From assembly GCA_934454525.1 (NCBI GenBank), contig CAKSFM010000014.1:1-64000 (forward strand): a stretch of 64,000 nt of DNA. Direction: 5' to 3'. The stretch comes from an uncultured Clostridia bacterium. Lineage in GTDB: Bacteria; Bacillota; Clostridia; UMGS1883. Below, in pieces: positions 1 through 8,202 of this stretch. Position 1 is the first letter of the stretch, and each line of letters opens with the position of its first letter. The notes under the pieces are model-generated. The model was not told the DNA's origin, did not search any database, and was given only the letters and a program-made list of their open reading frames with translations. The translations under genes were made by a program, and so were the position numbers.

Positions 1-20
1 GACCACAAAAACTACATAGA

Positions 21-251
21 TTATATTATCATTTTGGAGTCTAATTTGAGGTTTACACAAAATGAGGGATTGCCCCCCTTTGAGTGCTGATTTAGGTTTC
101 CGATAAATTCTTTGGAGATATTATCGGATTTCTTGCAGTAAAAATCATTCCTTACCGATTTATGGCTGAAGCTGCCCGAATGAATATAATATCTGCATAT
201 CCAGCTGTAGAACAACTCATCGGGGTATATCTGAGGCATGAAAGCTATCAT
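21..251 (-). pseudogene. tniQ: TniQ/TnsD-family target-selection protein, N-terminal remnant
   Basis: Only 76 codons are open. The first 50 or so residues match the TniQ N-terminus, with the family pattern FMPQIYPDELFYSWICRY near residue 4 and a following G-S-F. After ISKEFIGNLN the sequence loses the look of the family and stops. In Tn7-like elements TniQ/TnsD binds the target site or a guide complex and recruits TnsC. The start overlaps the tnsC stop (ATG inside the tnsC end), with a good GGAGG upstream, so it was the last gene of the tnsABC-tniQ operon. Either a frameshift near the G-run at about 77-83 or a rearrangement truncates it; the window edge prevents deciding. The name rests on the N-terminal pattern only. 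Confidence 0.6.
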
Positions 252-1474
252 ATCCTGATAACCTCCACTGCAATATACTTTCTCAGCTGATTTATCACAT
301 CAAGCTGTGTTTCTTTTGCTTTGGTGATTATTTCGGAAATTGTGATGCTTGGCATTTGTTCGGCAGCTGTGCTGATATGCGTTTTTGATTTTGTATTTCT
401 TGTGTTTTTGATTGACGCAGGTTTTATGAATCCGTGAAGCATTGATAACCTCTTGTTATAAGCTTTTGTTAATGTGTCAATGTTCAAAACCTCTGTGCCC
501 GATAATATAGCTATTTCCTGCGCATCATGGATGAGAGATACCACAACGGATATAATTCCGCTGCTATGCTCATAAAGCCAGCTGATGAGCGAATCTGTAA
601 TGTCTGTCTTCGATTCCGTGTATTGATATGACAGCAAAATTCTGCAAAAATCATGGAAAAAACGGTTATAGGGAACAGATGTGTAATTCAGACCTAAAGA
701 CCGCCGGGCTAACTGCATTTCACTCTCAAACAGCTCCGTACATGATTGTGTTCCTACCATGCAAATCGAAATTCCGCTGTTGTTTATTAATTGAGTCAGC
801 ATTCCGATAAGTCTTTTACCGTTTTTATTGCTAACGACATTTTGTATTTCGTCAACGACCAATAACCCGATATGATTGATTGCAGCCTGACTGACCGAGC
901 CTATCAGCATATCTGTTGAGGCTCTGATTTTTAAAGCCTTATTATAATAGTCGCTTCCCAAAGCTTCATCAATTTTTCGCAGTATTTCGTACAATAATCC
1001 TTTTACAGATGCATCAAACGGACACTGAACAACAATGCACGGAATTATTCTTGTGTGCGGACAGCTTATATTTATAATATTATCTTGCGTTATCAGTCCG
1101 ATCGCTTTGTTTATGGCTGTGCTTTTCCCTATACCTGAAGTTCCGATAACTGTAAAGCTGTCAGCACCGCCGATTATTGAATTGTGATTTTTTCCGATTA
1201 TCATGTTAGCGTTTTCATAATATTGAGATATGACAGATTTTTCGGTTTTCTTTTGAAAAGAGCGAAGCAGGGAGAGATAAAGCCTGTTATATATTTCTAT
1301 AGCCATTTCGGACGGAATAAAAATCTGATACAAATCCGACAGAGCGACCAACCGTTCGGCTTTGCTTTTGACCGGCAGGGTTTCATCATAATTAGGAAGA
1401 TGGATAAGCGCCTGTTTTAATTCGTTTCCCGTTAACATGGGAGGTAATTGTTTAATAATAGTATCAGTCATCAT
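248..1474 (-). CDS. tnsC: TnsC/TniB-like AAA+ ATPase of a Tn7-like transposon
   Basis: This 408-residue protein is the ATPase regulator that links the target selector to the transposase in Tn7-like elements. Walker A is GTSGIGKST at about residues 111-119, and Walker B is GLLVVDEIQN at about 203-212, typical of the TniB/TnsC branch of AAA+ proteins. The N-terminal 100 residues are helical and lack a recognised domain; the C-terminus is basic. It starts a few bases inside the end of tnsB (an ATGATG start behind GGAG) and its stop overlaps the tniQ start, so the genes are translationally coupled. The gene itself appears intact although its partners tnsA and tniQ are broken. Family assignment is solid; the role in this element follows from gene order. 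Confidence 0.85.
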   Translation of the reverse strand: MMTDTIIKQLPPMLTGNELKQALIHLPNYDETLPVKSKAERLVALSDLYQIFIPSEMAIEIYNRLYLSLLRSFQKKTEKSVISQYYENANMIIGKNHNSIIGGADSFTVIGTSGIGKSTAINKAIGLITQDNIINISCPHTRIIPCIVVQCPFDASVKGLLYEILRKIDEALGSDYYNKALKIRASTDMLIGSVSQAAINHIGLLVVDEIQNVVSNKNGKRLIGMLTQLINNSGISICMVGTQSCTELFESEMQLARRSLGLNYTSVPYNRFFHDFCRILLSYQYTESKTDITDSLISWLYEHSSGIISVVVSLIHDAQEIAILSGTEVLNIDTLTKAYNKRLSMLHGFIKPASIKNTRNTKSKTHISTAAEQMPSITISEIITKAKETQLDVINQLRKYIAVEVIRI

Positions 1475-3293
1475 ATAAAGCTCCGTTCATTATATTAATG
1501 TGATTTTTGCGCTGTTCTTTTTCTCTTGTTTCTCTGACCGAGGAAATACTCACTGCATCGTTTACTGCAAGCTTTGAGGACACTGCTTTTATATGCTCTG
1601 CAAGCTCTATTTCTGCATAGAGGGTGTCGTTTGACGCTTTGTTTATGATTTTTTGCTGAGAAGCCAATAATTGCAGTGAATCGTTTAGGGTTTTCTTTTC
1701 AAAGCGGTTATCGGTCAAAGTAAATTCGGTGAAATAACCTTTCTCGGTAAGCCATACGGAGGAAACATCATCGGGGTTATATGCAACCGTTGCAGTACCG
1801 CCGCGAAGGTAGTCTTCCGTGTAACCGCTGCAATGATATTTGAGCCTGTTGACCTTTAGTCCTTGTCTTGAAAATGTGCCTATAGTTCTCGGAAGCAGCG
1901 TTAAAGCCAAATGCTTTTTATCTACGGTAATTAAATTAGATTCGAAGCGTGACCTGTTCCGGTTCCATATGATGCTGTGGAAAGGCTGTATATTTGCATT
2001 TATCATTTCATTTGTATACGGAAAACCTTTAACAACCTTTTTTGAATTGTAAAAGATAATGCAATGCAGGATGATTTTCTCGAAATCATTAAGTGTTAAA
2101 CAGGCATCTTTTCTGTAGTCATGTGCTCCGCGTTCCCGAAAGTCGGGTTCAATAAGCCCTTTGTCTTTTAAATATGGCTTGAAAAGACCTTGTATAACGT
2201 CAAAAAACTTTTCGATTGCCCCTTTTAATTCAGGGCGATAAGAGGGAAGATTTATAATCGAAACACCTAATTCCGTAATCTGTTCAAAATTTTCGGATCT
2301 GTATTCTGAACCTTTATCCGTAACGAAAACGGATGGTAAAATATCAGAGCAATCCCAATCCTCTCTGTTTATTAAAATCCCGAATTTTTTGCAATAGCTG
2401 ACCTTGTCGCAAACCATGTTAAGAAGCAGGGAACGAATGCTGTTCATTCCGCCCTCCCATGAGAGGGAATATCCCAGACATAAGCCGCTGTATGCATCAA
2501 CGCAAGCTGTAAGTATGGGTCTGCCGACAAGCTGATTGCTTTCATTAATAAGGTATATATCGCATATTGTTGAATCGAACATCCCCGTGCCGACTGTCGG
2601 AGCAAACGCTCTTATTCCGTTTCCCGTAAGAGGTCTGTTGTTGCGCTGATATGATTTGATTCCGTTACGTGATATGAAGTATGTTTGAAGCTTTTTTGTT
2701 TTTCGGTAGAAGTATTTAAACTGATGTATTGACGGGTGATTTTCTTTCAATCCGTTTTCATCATAATATTTTTCTTTCAGCATCATAAGATAAGCTGTTT
2801 TTAAACTGTTGCAATTTCTGTTGTAGAAAAATTTGTTTAATGCCCAACGGAAGTTTTTTTCATCCTCGGTTAACTGTTTCTTTTTTACATTCCCGTTCGA
2901 AGCCAATACCGCGACATTTTGAAATGACAGATATAAGCAAAGCAGATGTTTGACTGTTTGTATGCTTAAATTAAAATAATTTGCAGCCTGCCGCGTCATA
3001 TAACAGCGTTCGCTTGCATCATTAACAAAGGGGAGGATGCCTGCAATTACAGTGTATCTTTTATAGGCATATTTCCGTTCATACGGCTCCAAATCGTCAA
3101 TTGAAACAGGGGAGAGGTTTGCCCTTTGATACAGAATTTCCTCTTTTATCTGCTTACAGTTTGAAAGGCTGTCAATATCTGTCCATTTCGGAACGGTTCT
3201 TTTCAGGCAATCGATTATTAAAGCTTTATTGTCCGCTGTATTCAGCACACGAATAATGCTGCCCTTATTTTCAAAAATATCGTTCTTATTCAT
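1464..3293 (-). CDS. tnsB: TnsB-like DDE transposase
   Basis: This 609-residue Mu/TnsB-type transposase carries an rve-fold catalytic core. I read the DDE triad as the D of GMFDSTICDIYL (about 240), the D of FVTDKGSEYR (about 326) and the E of PELKGAIEKFFD (about 361), with the D-35-E spacing expected of the family. The N-terminal part has helix-turn-helix-like segments that would bind the transposon ends, and the C-terminal part is the beta-barrel and TnsC-contact region. I chose the ATG at 3293 because it sits 9 bases after a GGGGGA ribosome site; in-frame TTG codons lie just upstream. The gene overlaps the end of tnsA and the start of tnsC. It is full length, so 3'-end strand transfer chemistry should be intact. 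Confidence 0.88.
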   Translation of the reverse strand: MNKNDIFENKGSIIRVLNTADNKALIIDCLKRTVPKWTDIDSLSNCKQIKEEILYQRANLSPVSIDDLEPYERKYAYKRYTVIAGILPFVNDASERCYMTRQAANYFNLSIQTVKHLLCLYLSFQNVAVLASNGNVKKKQLTEDEKNFRWALNKFFYNRNCNSLKTAYLMMLKEKYYDENGLKENHPSIHQFKYFYRKTKKLQTYFISRNGIKSYQRNNRPLTGNGIRAFAPTVGTGMFDSTICDIYLINESNQLVGRPILTACVDAYSGLCLGYSLSWEGGMNSIRSLLLNMVCDKVSYCKKFGILINREDWDCSDILPSVFVTDKGSEYRSENFEQITELGVSIINLPSYRPELKGAIEKFFDVIQGLFKPYLKDKGLIEPDFRERGAHDYRKDACLTLNDFEKIILHCIIFYNSKKVVKGFPYTNEMINANIQPFHSIIWNRNRSRFESNLITVDKKHLALTLLPRTIGTFSRQGLKVNRLKYHCSGYTEDYLRGGTATVAYNPDDVSSVWLTEKGYFTEFTLTDNRFEKKTLNDSLQLLASQQKIINKASNDTLYAEIELAEHIKAVSSKLAVNDAVSISSVRETREKEQRKNHINIMNGALYDD

Positions 3294-3901
3294 CAATAAC
3301 AATCCCCCAATCGGAAATACCGTGACTCAGCCAATAGTTCCTTGAAATATCGAGCAGTTTTACGGTGAGAGGTTTTGTCAGTAGACGATGTTTCAGGCAT
3401 TCCCTCACCATTGGCTCATTATCGGATTTAACGCACACAAAATCAGTCATATATTCATTGTCGGGCAAATCCTCAAGAGGTACGCTGCACCTTATTTCTT
3501 TAATGTTATCTCTTGATTCGAGCAGTTTAAGCAGATGTGTCAGTATCAGAACTCGTTTTTTTGAAGTCTTTTCCGACATTACAGCGCAAAAATGCTCGCA
3601 AATACGAAAGTATTTGCTCCGCTTTTTGCTTGTACTGACGAAAAATCCAATCAAAAAAATCTGAAAGACTCAAAAAGACTGAAAATCAGGATTTTTCAAG
3701 GCGTAAGGGCGCAGACATACTGACGTATATCAAGCCCGACAACACAGAAAAAGACGATTTTCAGCCTGTTTGAGCGGGTTCGGATATTAACACATCTGCC
3801 TAAGATATGCAAGCTGAACATCGTCATAAGTCCTGCATATTTCTTTGCTTTTGGGTGAAGATACTTTGATGCATTTTCCTTTGAAGTTTCTTTTTCGCAT
3901 A
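3286..3901 (-). pseudogene. tnsA: TnsA-like endonuclease interrupted by a MITE
   Basis: Two coding pieces flank the repeat element at 3528-3802. The upstream piece starts at ATG 3901 (MRKRNFKGKCIKVSSPKSKE and onward to VQLAYL); the downstream piece begins LKLLESRDNIKEIRC and ends SDWGIVIDE. Deleting the element with one copy of its TA target gives an uninterrupted 113-codon frame reading AYLKLLESRD across the join. Features of the TnsA nuclease family are a catalytic-type D in MTDFVCV and the RNYWLSHGISDWGIV stretch. TnsA cuts the 5' ends in cut-and-paste transposition. Inside the element the upstream frame meets a TAA five codons in; the downstream piece remains open from an ATG inside the element (3654), making a hybrid 122-codon frame. 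The protein lacks the C-terminal TnsC-binding domain of Tn7 TnsA, as in some short homologues. Confidence 0.8.
3528..3802. mobile_element. MITE family A, copy 1 (275 bp with TA duplication)
   Basis: The ends are imperfect inverted repeats of about 25 bp of the form TAGGCAGATGTGT followed by TAATATCCGAAC (or CAGTATCAGAAC). The insertion is flanked by TA on each side, and the host tnsA frame is restored when one TA plus the element is removed. There is no transposase gene. About 90 percent of its length aligns with a second copy at 35013-35270, including an internal palindrome AAATAC-gaaa-GTATTT. TA target choice and terminal repeats suggest mobilisation by an IS630/Tc1-mariner transposase, which is not in this window. 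Confidence 0.85.
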
Positions 3902-3935
3902 AAAATAAAGCCTCCGTTTCCGTGAATTTGATTTC

Positions 3936-4088
3936 CCAAAAACCTTCCCAAAAACAGCATAAACCCCCCAAAAACGGTGTTTCACCTCCCAAAAATGAAA
4001 TTCGGGGGTTTAATTGCTGAGTTAAAAATGGGTTGTTAAATGCGAATATATCGGCATTTAAGAGGGTTTTTGGAATTTTCCCAAAAAC
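3936..4088. repeat. Short direct repeats, probable TnsB-binding end of the Tn7-like element
   Basis: The octamer CCCAAAAA, usually followed by C, occurs at 3936, 3948, 3968, 3989 and 4080, all in the same orientation, just upstream of the tnsA start. Tn7-like elements carry several direct TnsB sites at the tnsA-proximal (right) end, so the position and orientation fit. Spacings are irregular (12-21 bp, then 91). The exact transposon terminus is not certain; a TGT/ACA end could be the ACA at 4195-4197, immediately before the ppdK terminator. Confidence 0.5.
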
Positions 4089-4120
4089 GAGGCTTTAAAA
4101 ATACTCTATGTTAAGGTGTA

Positions 4121-4153
4121 AGCGGTTTTATCAAGTATGGTGCAAAAACCGCT
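4121..4153. terminator. Hairpin between transposon end and ppdK
   Basis: AGCGGTTTT and AAAACCGCT form a 9-bp stem around a 15-base loop, with A/T-rich flanks on both sides. It could end transcription in either direction or be part of the transposon end. The rest of 3902-4197 holds no gene that I can see. Confidence 0.35.
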
Positions 4154-4197
4154 ATCAAATGAAAAACGCATAAAATAAGAATTTTATGGGATAAACA

Positions 4198-4229
4198 GAA
4201 GCCTCAGAGGAAAGAACCTCCGAGGCTTC
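4198..4229 (-). terminator. Terminator of ppdK
   Basis: GAAGCCTCAGAGG pairs with CCTCCGAGGCTTC across a 6-base loop with one mismatch. It lies about 60 bases after the ppdK stop on the minus strand. The following T-tract is weak. Confidence 0.6.
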
Positions 4230-4288
4230 TTAATGTTTTAAATTACGCTGTGGCTTACATCATCTGTTAAACCAAAACAAACATCAAA

Positions 4289-6919
4289 TTAGTTCTTGCT
4301 GTCCTTAATAGCTGCCTGTGCCGCTGCAAGACGTGCAATCGGAACACGGAACGGAGAGCAGGAAACATAGTTAAGACCAATCTTATGGCAGAACTCAACG
4401 GAAGAAGGATCTCCGCCGTGCTCGCCGCAGATGCCGATATGAAGCTCGGGACGAACTGCCTTACCAAGCTCGATAGCCATCTTCATGAGCTTGCCGACAC
4501 CAATCTGGTCAAGCTTTGCAAAGGGATCGTTTTCGAAAATCTTTGCATCATAGTAAGCATCGAGGAACTTGCCTGCGTCATCACGCGAGAAGCCGTAGGT
4601 CATCTGAGTGAGGTCATTTGTACCGAAGCAGAAGAACTCAGCTTCCTTAGCGATTTCGTCAGCCGTAAGAGCAGCGCGCGGAATCTCAATCATAGTACCG
4701 ACCTCATACTGAAGGGCGCTGCCTGCGTTCTTGATTTCCTCGTCAGCTGTCTTAACAACAACATTCTTAACATATTTAAGCTCTTTGATGTCGCCGATGA
4801 GCGGAATCATGATTTCAGGCTTAATTGTCCAGTCGGGATGAGCTTTCTTAACATTGAGTGCAGCGCGGATAACGGCGCGTGTCTGCATCTTTGCGATTTC
4901 GGGATATGTTACTGCAAGACGGCAGCCGCGGTGACCCATCATCGGGTTGAACTCATGAAGAGAATCGATAATATTCTTGATTGTTTCAACGCTCTTGCCC
5001 TGAGCCTTTGCAAGCGCTGCGATATCCTCCTCGACCGTGGGAACGAACTCATGAAGCGGAGGATCAAGGAATCTGATTGTAACGGGGTTGCCCTCAAGAG
5101 CTTCATAAAGAGCCTCAAAGTCGCCCTGCTGCATCGGAAGAATCTTTTCAAGAGCAGCTTCTCTTTCTTCAACGGTGTCGGAGCAAATCATTTCGCGGAA
5201 TGCGTCGATTCTGTCACCCTCAAAGAACATATGCTCTGTTCTGCAAAGACCGATACCCTCGGCACCAAGCTCGCGAGCTTTCTTTGCGTCGCGCGGTGTG
5301 TCGGCATTTGTTCTTACCTTAAGCTTTCTGTACTTGTCTGCCCACTGCATGATTCTGCCGAAGTCGCCGCCGATGGAAGCGTCAACCGTTGCGATAACGC
5401 CGTCATAGATATTACCTGTTGAACCGTCTATTGAAATGAAGTCGCCTTCATGATATGTTTTTCCTGCAAGAACAAATTTCTTGTTTTCCTCGTCCATAGC
5501 AATATCAGAGCAGCCGGAAACGCAGCATGTTCCCATTCCGCGGGCAACAACTGCTGCATGAGATGTCATACCGCCGCGAACTGTCAGAATACCCTGAGCA
5601 GCTTTCATACCCTCGATGTCCTCGGGAGAGGTTTCAAGACGAACAAGAACAACCTTTTCACCGCGAGCTTTCCACTCCTTAGCATCCTCGGCAGTGAACA
5701 CGATTTTTCCGCAAGCAGCTCCGGGAGAAGCGGCAAGCGCCTTGGCAACAGGCTCTGCAGCCTTGAGTGCCTTTGCGTCAAACTGCGGATGAAGCAATGT
5801 GTCAAGGTTTCTGGGATCTATCATAAGAACTGCTTCCTCTTCGGAAATCATGCCCTCGTCAACAAGATCGCACGCAATCTTAAGAGCAGCCTGTGCAGTT
5901 CTCTTACCGTTACGCGTCTGAAGCATATACAGGTGCTTGTCCTCAATTGTGAACTCCATGTCCTGCATATCTCTGTAATGGTCTTCAAGCTTTTTGCAGA
6001 TTTTAACGAACTGATCGTAAACTTCGGGCATAACATCCTTAAGCTGATCAATCTTCTGCGGTGTGCGAACGCCTGCAACAACGTCCTCGCCCTGTGCGTT
6101 CATAAGGAACTCGCCCATAAGGTGCTTTTCGCCGGTTGCGGGATCTCTTGTGAATGCAACGCCCGTACCGGAGGTTTCGCCCATGTTACCGAACGCCATC
6201 ATCTGAACGTTAACGGCTGTACCCCATGAATAGGGAATGTCGTTATCGCGGCGGTAAACGTTTGCACGAGGGTTGTCCCATGAACGGAATACGGCTTTGA
6301 TTGCGCCCATGAGCTGTTCCTTGGGATCGCTCGGGAAGTCTTCGCCGATTTTGTTTTTATATTCAGCTTTAAACTGATTTGCAAGCTCTTTAAGATCCTC
6401 AGCCGTCAGCTCAACGTCCTGAGTTACGCCCTTTGCAGCTTTCATTTCATCAATAAGCTGCTCAAAGTACTTTTTGCCGACTTCCATAACAACGTCGGAG
6501 TACATCTGAATGAATCTTCTGTAGCAGTCATAAGCCCATCTTGCATTGCCGGATTTCTGAGCCATAACCTCAACAACCTGCTCATTAAGACCGAGGTTGA
6601 GAATTGTGTCCATCATACCGGGCATGGAAGCTCTTGCACCGGAACGAACGGAAACGAGAAGCGGATTCTCGAGATCTCCGAACTTTTTGCCGCAGATTTC
6701 TTCCATTTTGCCGATGTATTCCATGATCTGTGCCTGAATATCATCGTTGATTTTGCGACCGTCCTCATAATACTGAGTGCAAGCCTCGGTTGTGATTGTG
6801 AAACCCTGGGGAACAGGGAGACCGAGGTTGGTCATTTCAGCAAGGTTAGCGCCCTTACCGCCGAGAAGATTTCTCATGGTTGCGTTACCTTCACTGAAGA
6901 GATAAACAAATTTAGTCAT
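4289..6919 (-). CDS. ppdK: Pyruvate, phosphate dikinase
   Basis: This 876-residue enzyme interconverts pyruvate, ATP and phosphate with phosphoenolpyruvate, AMP and pyrophosphate. In anaerobic Clostridia it serves glycolysis or gluconeogenesis in the cytosol. The N-terminal ATP-grasp domain opens with LLGGKGANLAEM; the swivelling domain has the phosphohistidine motif GGMTSHAAVVARGMG near residue 450; the C-terminal TIM barrel ends with GICGEHGGDPSSVEF. Length matches the family. The start follows AGGAGG by 8 bases. It is monocistronic, with its own terminator downstream and 375 bases upstream before recO. In several related genomes a regulatory kinase accompanies ppdK; none is here. Confidence 0.97.
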   Translation of the reverse strand: MTKFVYLFSEGNATMRNLLGGKGANLAEMTNLGLPVPQGFTITTEACTQYYEDGRKINDDIQAQIMEYIGKMEEICGKKFGDLENPLLVSVRSGARASMPGMMDTILNLGLNEQVVEVMAQKSGNARWAYDCYRRFIQMYSDVVMEVGKKYFEQLIDEMKAAKGVTQDVELTAEDLKELANQFKAEYKNKIGEDFPSDPKEQLMGAIKAVFRSWDNPRANVYRRDNDIPYSWGTAVNVQMMAFGNMGETSGTGVAFTRDPATGEKHLMGEFLMNAQGEDVVAGVRTPQKIDQLKDVMPEVYDQFVKICKKLEDHYRDMQDMEFTIEDKHLYMLQTRNGKRTAQAALKIACDLVDEGMISEEEAVLMIDPRNLDTLLHPQFDAKALKAAEPVAKALAASPGAACGKIVFTAEDAKEWKARGEKVVLVRLETSPEDIEGMKAAQGILTVRGGMTSHAAVVARGMGTCCVSGCSDIAMDEENKKFVLAGKTYHEGDFISIDGSTGNIYDGVIATVDASIGGDFGRIMQWADKYRKLKVRTNADTPRDAKKARELGAEGIGLCRTEHMFFEGDRIDAFREMICSDTVEEREAALEKILPMQQGDFEALYEALEGNPVTIRFLDPPLHEFVPTVEEDIAALAKAQGKSVETIKNIIDSLHEFNPMMGHRGCRLAVTYPEIAKMQTRAVIRAALNVKKAHPDWTIKPEIMIPLIGDIKELKYVKNVVVKTADEEIKNAGSALQYEVGTMIEIPRAALTADEIAKEAEFFCFGTNDLTQMTYGFSRDDAGKFLDAYYDAKIFENDPFAKLDQIGVGKLMKMAIELGKAVRPELHIGICGEHGGDPSSVEFCHKIGLNYVSCSPFRVPIARLAAAQAAIKDSKN

Positions 6920-7068
6920 GAACTAAACCTCCTAAAATATAATTATATATTTTGTGTCACATCATTTATCATACACCATTCAAACGGAAATTTCCAGTGT
7001 TTTTTGAAAAAAATTAATATTATATTGCATTTTTTTTACGATTTCACATAAAAAGCAATTTTCATGAG

Positions 7069-7278
7069 GTGTTTTCGGGTGAAAAAGCGGAGCTTCCTTT
7101 ATTATATAAGCAAAAAAGAGGAAAAATCCACGGAAAATTCCATGAAAAAAACGGCAGAATATTCATGCCGCTTTCTCTGACATGCCACCATGCGGCAACC
7201 GACGGCTGCCACATCAGCGCATTTCTTGATTCGCTTAATGAGGATATTGCGCGGGCGGAGAGTTTGCTTGCGCTTTGA
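7069..7278 (+). pseudogene. Chloramphenicol acetyltransferase-like acyltransferase, C-terminal remnant
   Basis: On the strand opposite ppdK and recO, an open frame of about 69 codons contains the CAT-family active-site block: GKFHEKNGRIFMPLSLTC is followed by HHAATDGCH, matching the family pattern HHAVxDGxH, and then by ISAFLDSLNEDI, the usual C-terminal helix. The second H of HH is the catalytic base in this family. The first two thirds of the enzyme (about 150 residues) are absent upstream, where the DNA is AT-rich and non-coding. I read it as the surviving end of an acquired acyltransferase gene, probably inactive. Whether the parent acetylated chloramphenicol is unknown. Confidence 0.6.
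7146..7171 (-). terminator. Possible terminator after recO
   Basis: On the minus strand CGGCA, a 9-base loop and TGCCG are followed by seven T. The stem is short and sits within the CAT-like remnant of the other strand, so it could be coincidental. Confidence 0.35.
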
Positions 7279-7294
7279 AATAACGCAAGGGGAT

Positions 7295-8038
7295 TTATCT
7301 GCGCGGCATAATGATGCTGTGCAGATAGGTGAGGGAATCGGGGAGCTTGCCGAGGTGATAGCTCAGAAATTCCTCCGTAACGCGCCAGAGCGAAAATGCC
7401 GCATCGCTTGGTGCCGTCGCATAGAGCGCGTCCTTAAGAGAGCTTTCGGATATGTAACACGCAAGGCGAAGCGCGGCAGGGGAGATGGGAACACCGTCCT
7501 CACGGTGGAGAGCACAGCGAACCTCGCCGTTTGATACGGAGAAAAATGCTCCGCCGCTGCCGCAGGGGCAATCGGGCGTGAAATCGGGCATTATGCCGCA
7601 AAGTGCGCAGAGCTTGATTTCATATGCCGCTTTTATGACAGGTGCATTTTCGGGTTTTCTTGAAAGTACGTACAAGCTGTTAAGCAGCAGGCTTATTTCC
7701 GCGGCGCAGTCGCTCCCCTGAGTGCACATTGTGCAAAGGGCGGCAAAGTAAATCCCGTATGAAAGAGCTTCGACATTTTCCGCAAGCGGAGAGAACGGCT
7801 CAATAACCTCGGCGCTGACGAGCGTGTAAAAATCCTCACGCAGTTTTTTGAGCACAAAAGAAGAATAGCAAAGAGGCTGCGCACTGCCGCGGCTTTTGTG
7901 CCGCAGACTGCGCGCCCCCTTTGCAAGAACCGTCAGCCGCCCCATATCGGGAGAAAGAAGCGTGAGCATACTGTCGCTTTCGCCGCTTTTGCTTACGCGT
8001 ACAACTATTGCTTTTGTTTTGATTGTTTGTTCGGACAT
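7295..8038 (-). CDS. recO: DNA repair protein RecO
   Basis: The 247-residue protein has the N-terminal OB fold of RecO (KTKAIVVRVSKSGESDSML and then GRLTVLAKGARS) and a helical C-terminal domain with cysteines in LCALCG and CPCG plus CALH that can form the zinc site. RecO works with RecR to load RecA onto SSB-coated DNA. Its start lies inside the end of yqzL, so the two are translationally coupled. It is the last gene of the era operon; a possible terminator follows about 125 bases downstream. Confidence 0.93.
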   Translation of the reverse strand: MSEQTIKTKAIVVRVSKSGESDSMLTLLSPDMGRLTVLAKGARSLRHKSRGSAQPLCYSSFVLKKLREDFYTLVSAEVIEPFSPLAENVEALSYGIYFAALCTMCTQGSDCAAEISLLLNSLYVLSRKPENAPVIKAAYEIKLCALCGIMPDFTPDCPCGSGGAFFSVSNGEVRCALHREDGVPISPAALRLACYISESSLKDALYATAPSDAAFSLWRVTEEFLSYHLGKLPDSLTYLHSIIMPRR

Positions 8039-8148
8039 TGTGTTTCACCGCTGTTCTGTTTTGTGCGGCAGTGCTCCTTATATTTGAGATATATTTCTAT
8101 ATTTCCCGTTTCGGTAAACATATCCCACATTATGCTTTTTGTGCGCAT
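8005..8148 (-). CDS. yqzL: YqzL-like small protein
   Basis: This 47-codon gene lies between era and recO, the classic place of yqzL in Bacillota. The product begins MRTKSIMWDMFTETGNIEIY and continues LKYKEH, matching the family's pattern of an aromatic core, a T-G-x-I/V turn and a Y-L-x-Y-K helix. ATG at 8148 follows TCCGGAGGG by 6 bases. The last 34 bases overlap the recO start in another frame. Function is unknown; the protein is widespread, and its coupling to recO is conserved. The assignment rests on both position and pattern. Confidence 0.8.
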   Translation of the reverse strand: MRTKSIMWDMFTETGNIEIYLKYKEHCRTKQNSGETQCPNKQSKQKQ

Positions 8149-8202
8149 GAATATCCCTCCGGATATAGTTTGCGCAGAAGCGCTGCCGAAATGCCATGTA
8201 AA

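Noticed and set aside
3696..3992. 98-codon minus-strand frame over the tnsA 5' region
   Set aside because: It is in a different frame from the restored tnsA and runs through the MITE; the 3901 start explains the region better.
4385..5422. 345-codon plus-strand frame opposite ppdK
   Set aside because: It is antisense to a conserved dikinase gene; long shadow frames arise from its codon bias, and no ribosome site or domain is visible.
7190..7534. Plus-strand open frame of 114 codons across recO
   Set aside because: It is antisense to the well-supported recO gene and shows no family pattern; only the CAT-like frame at 7069-7278 is meaningful.
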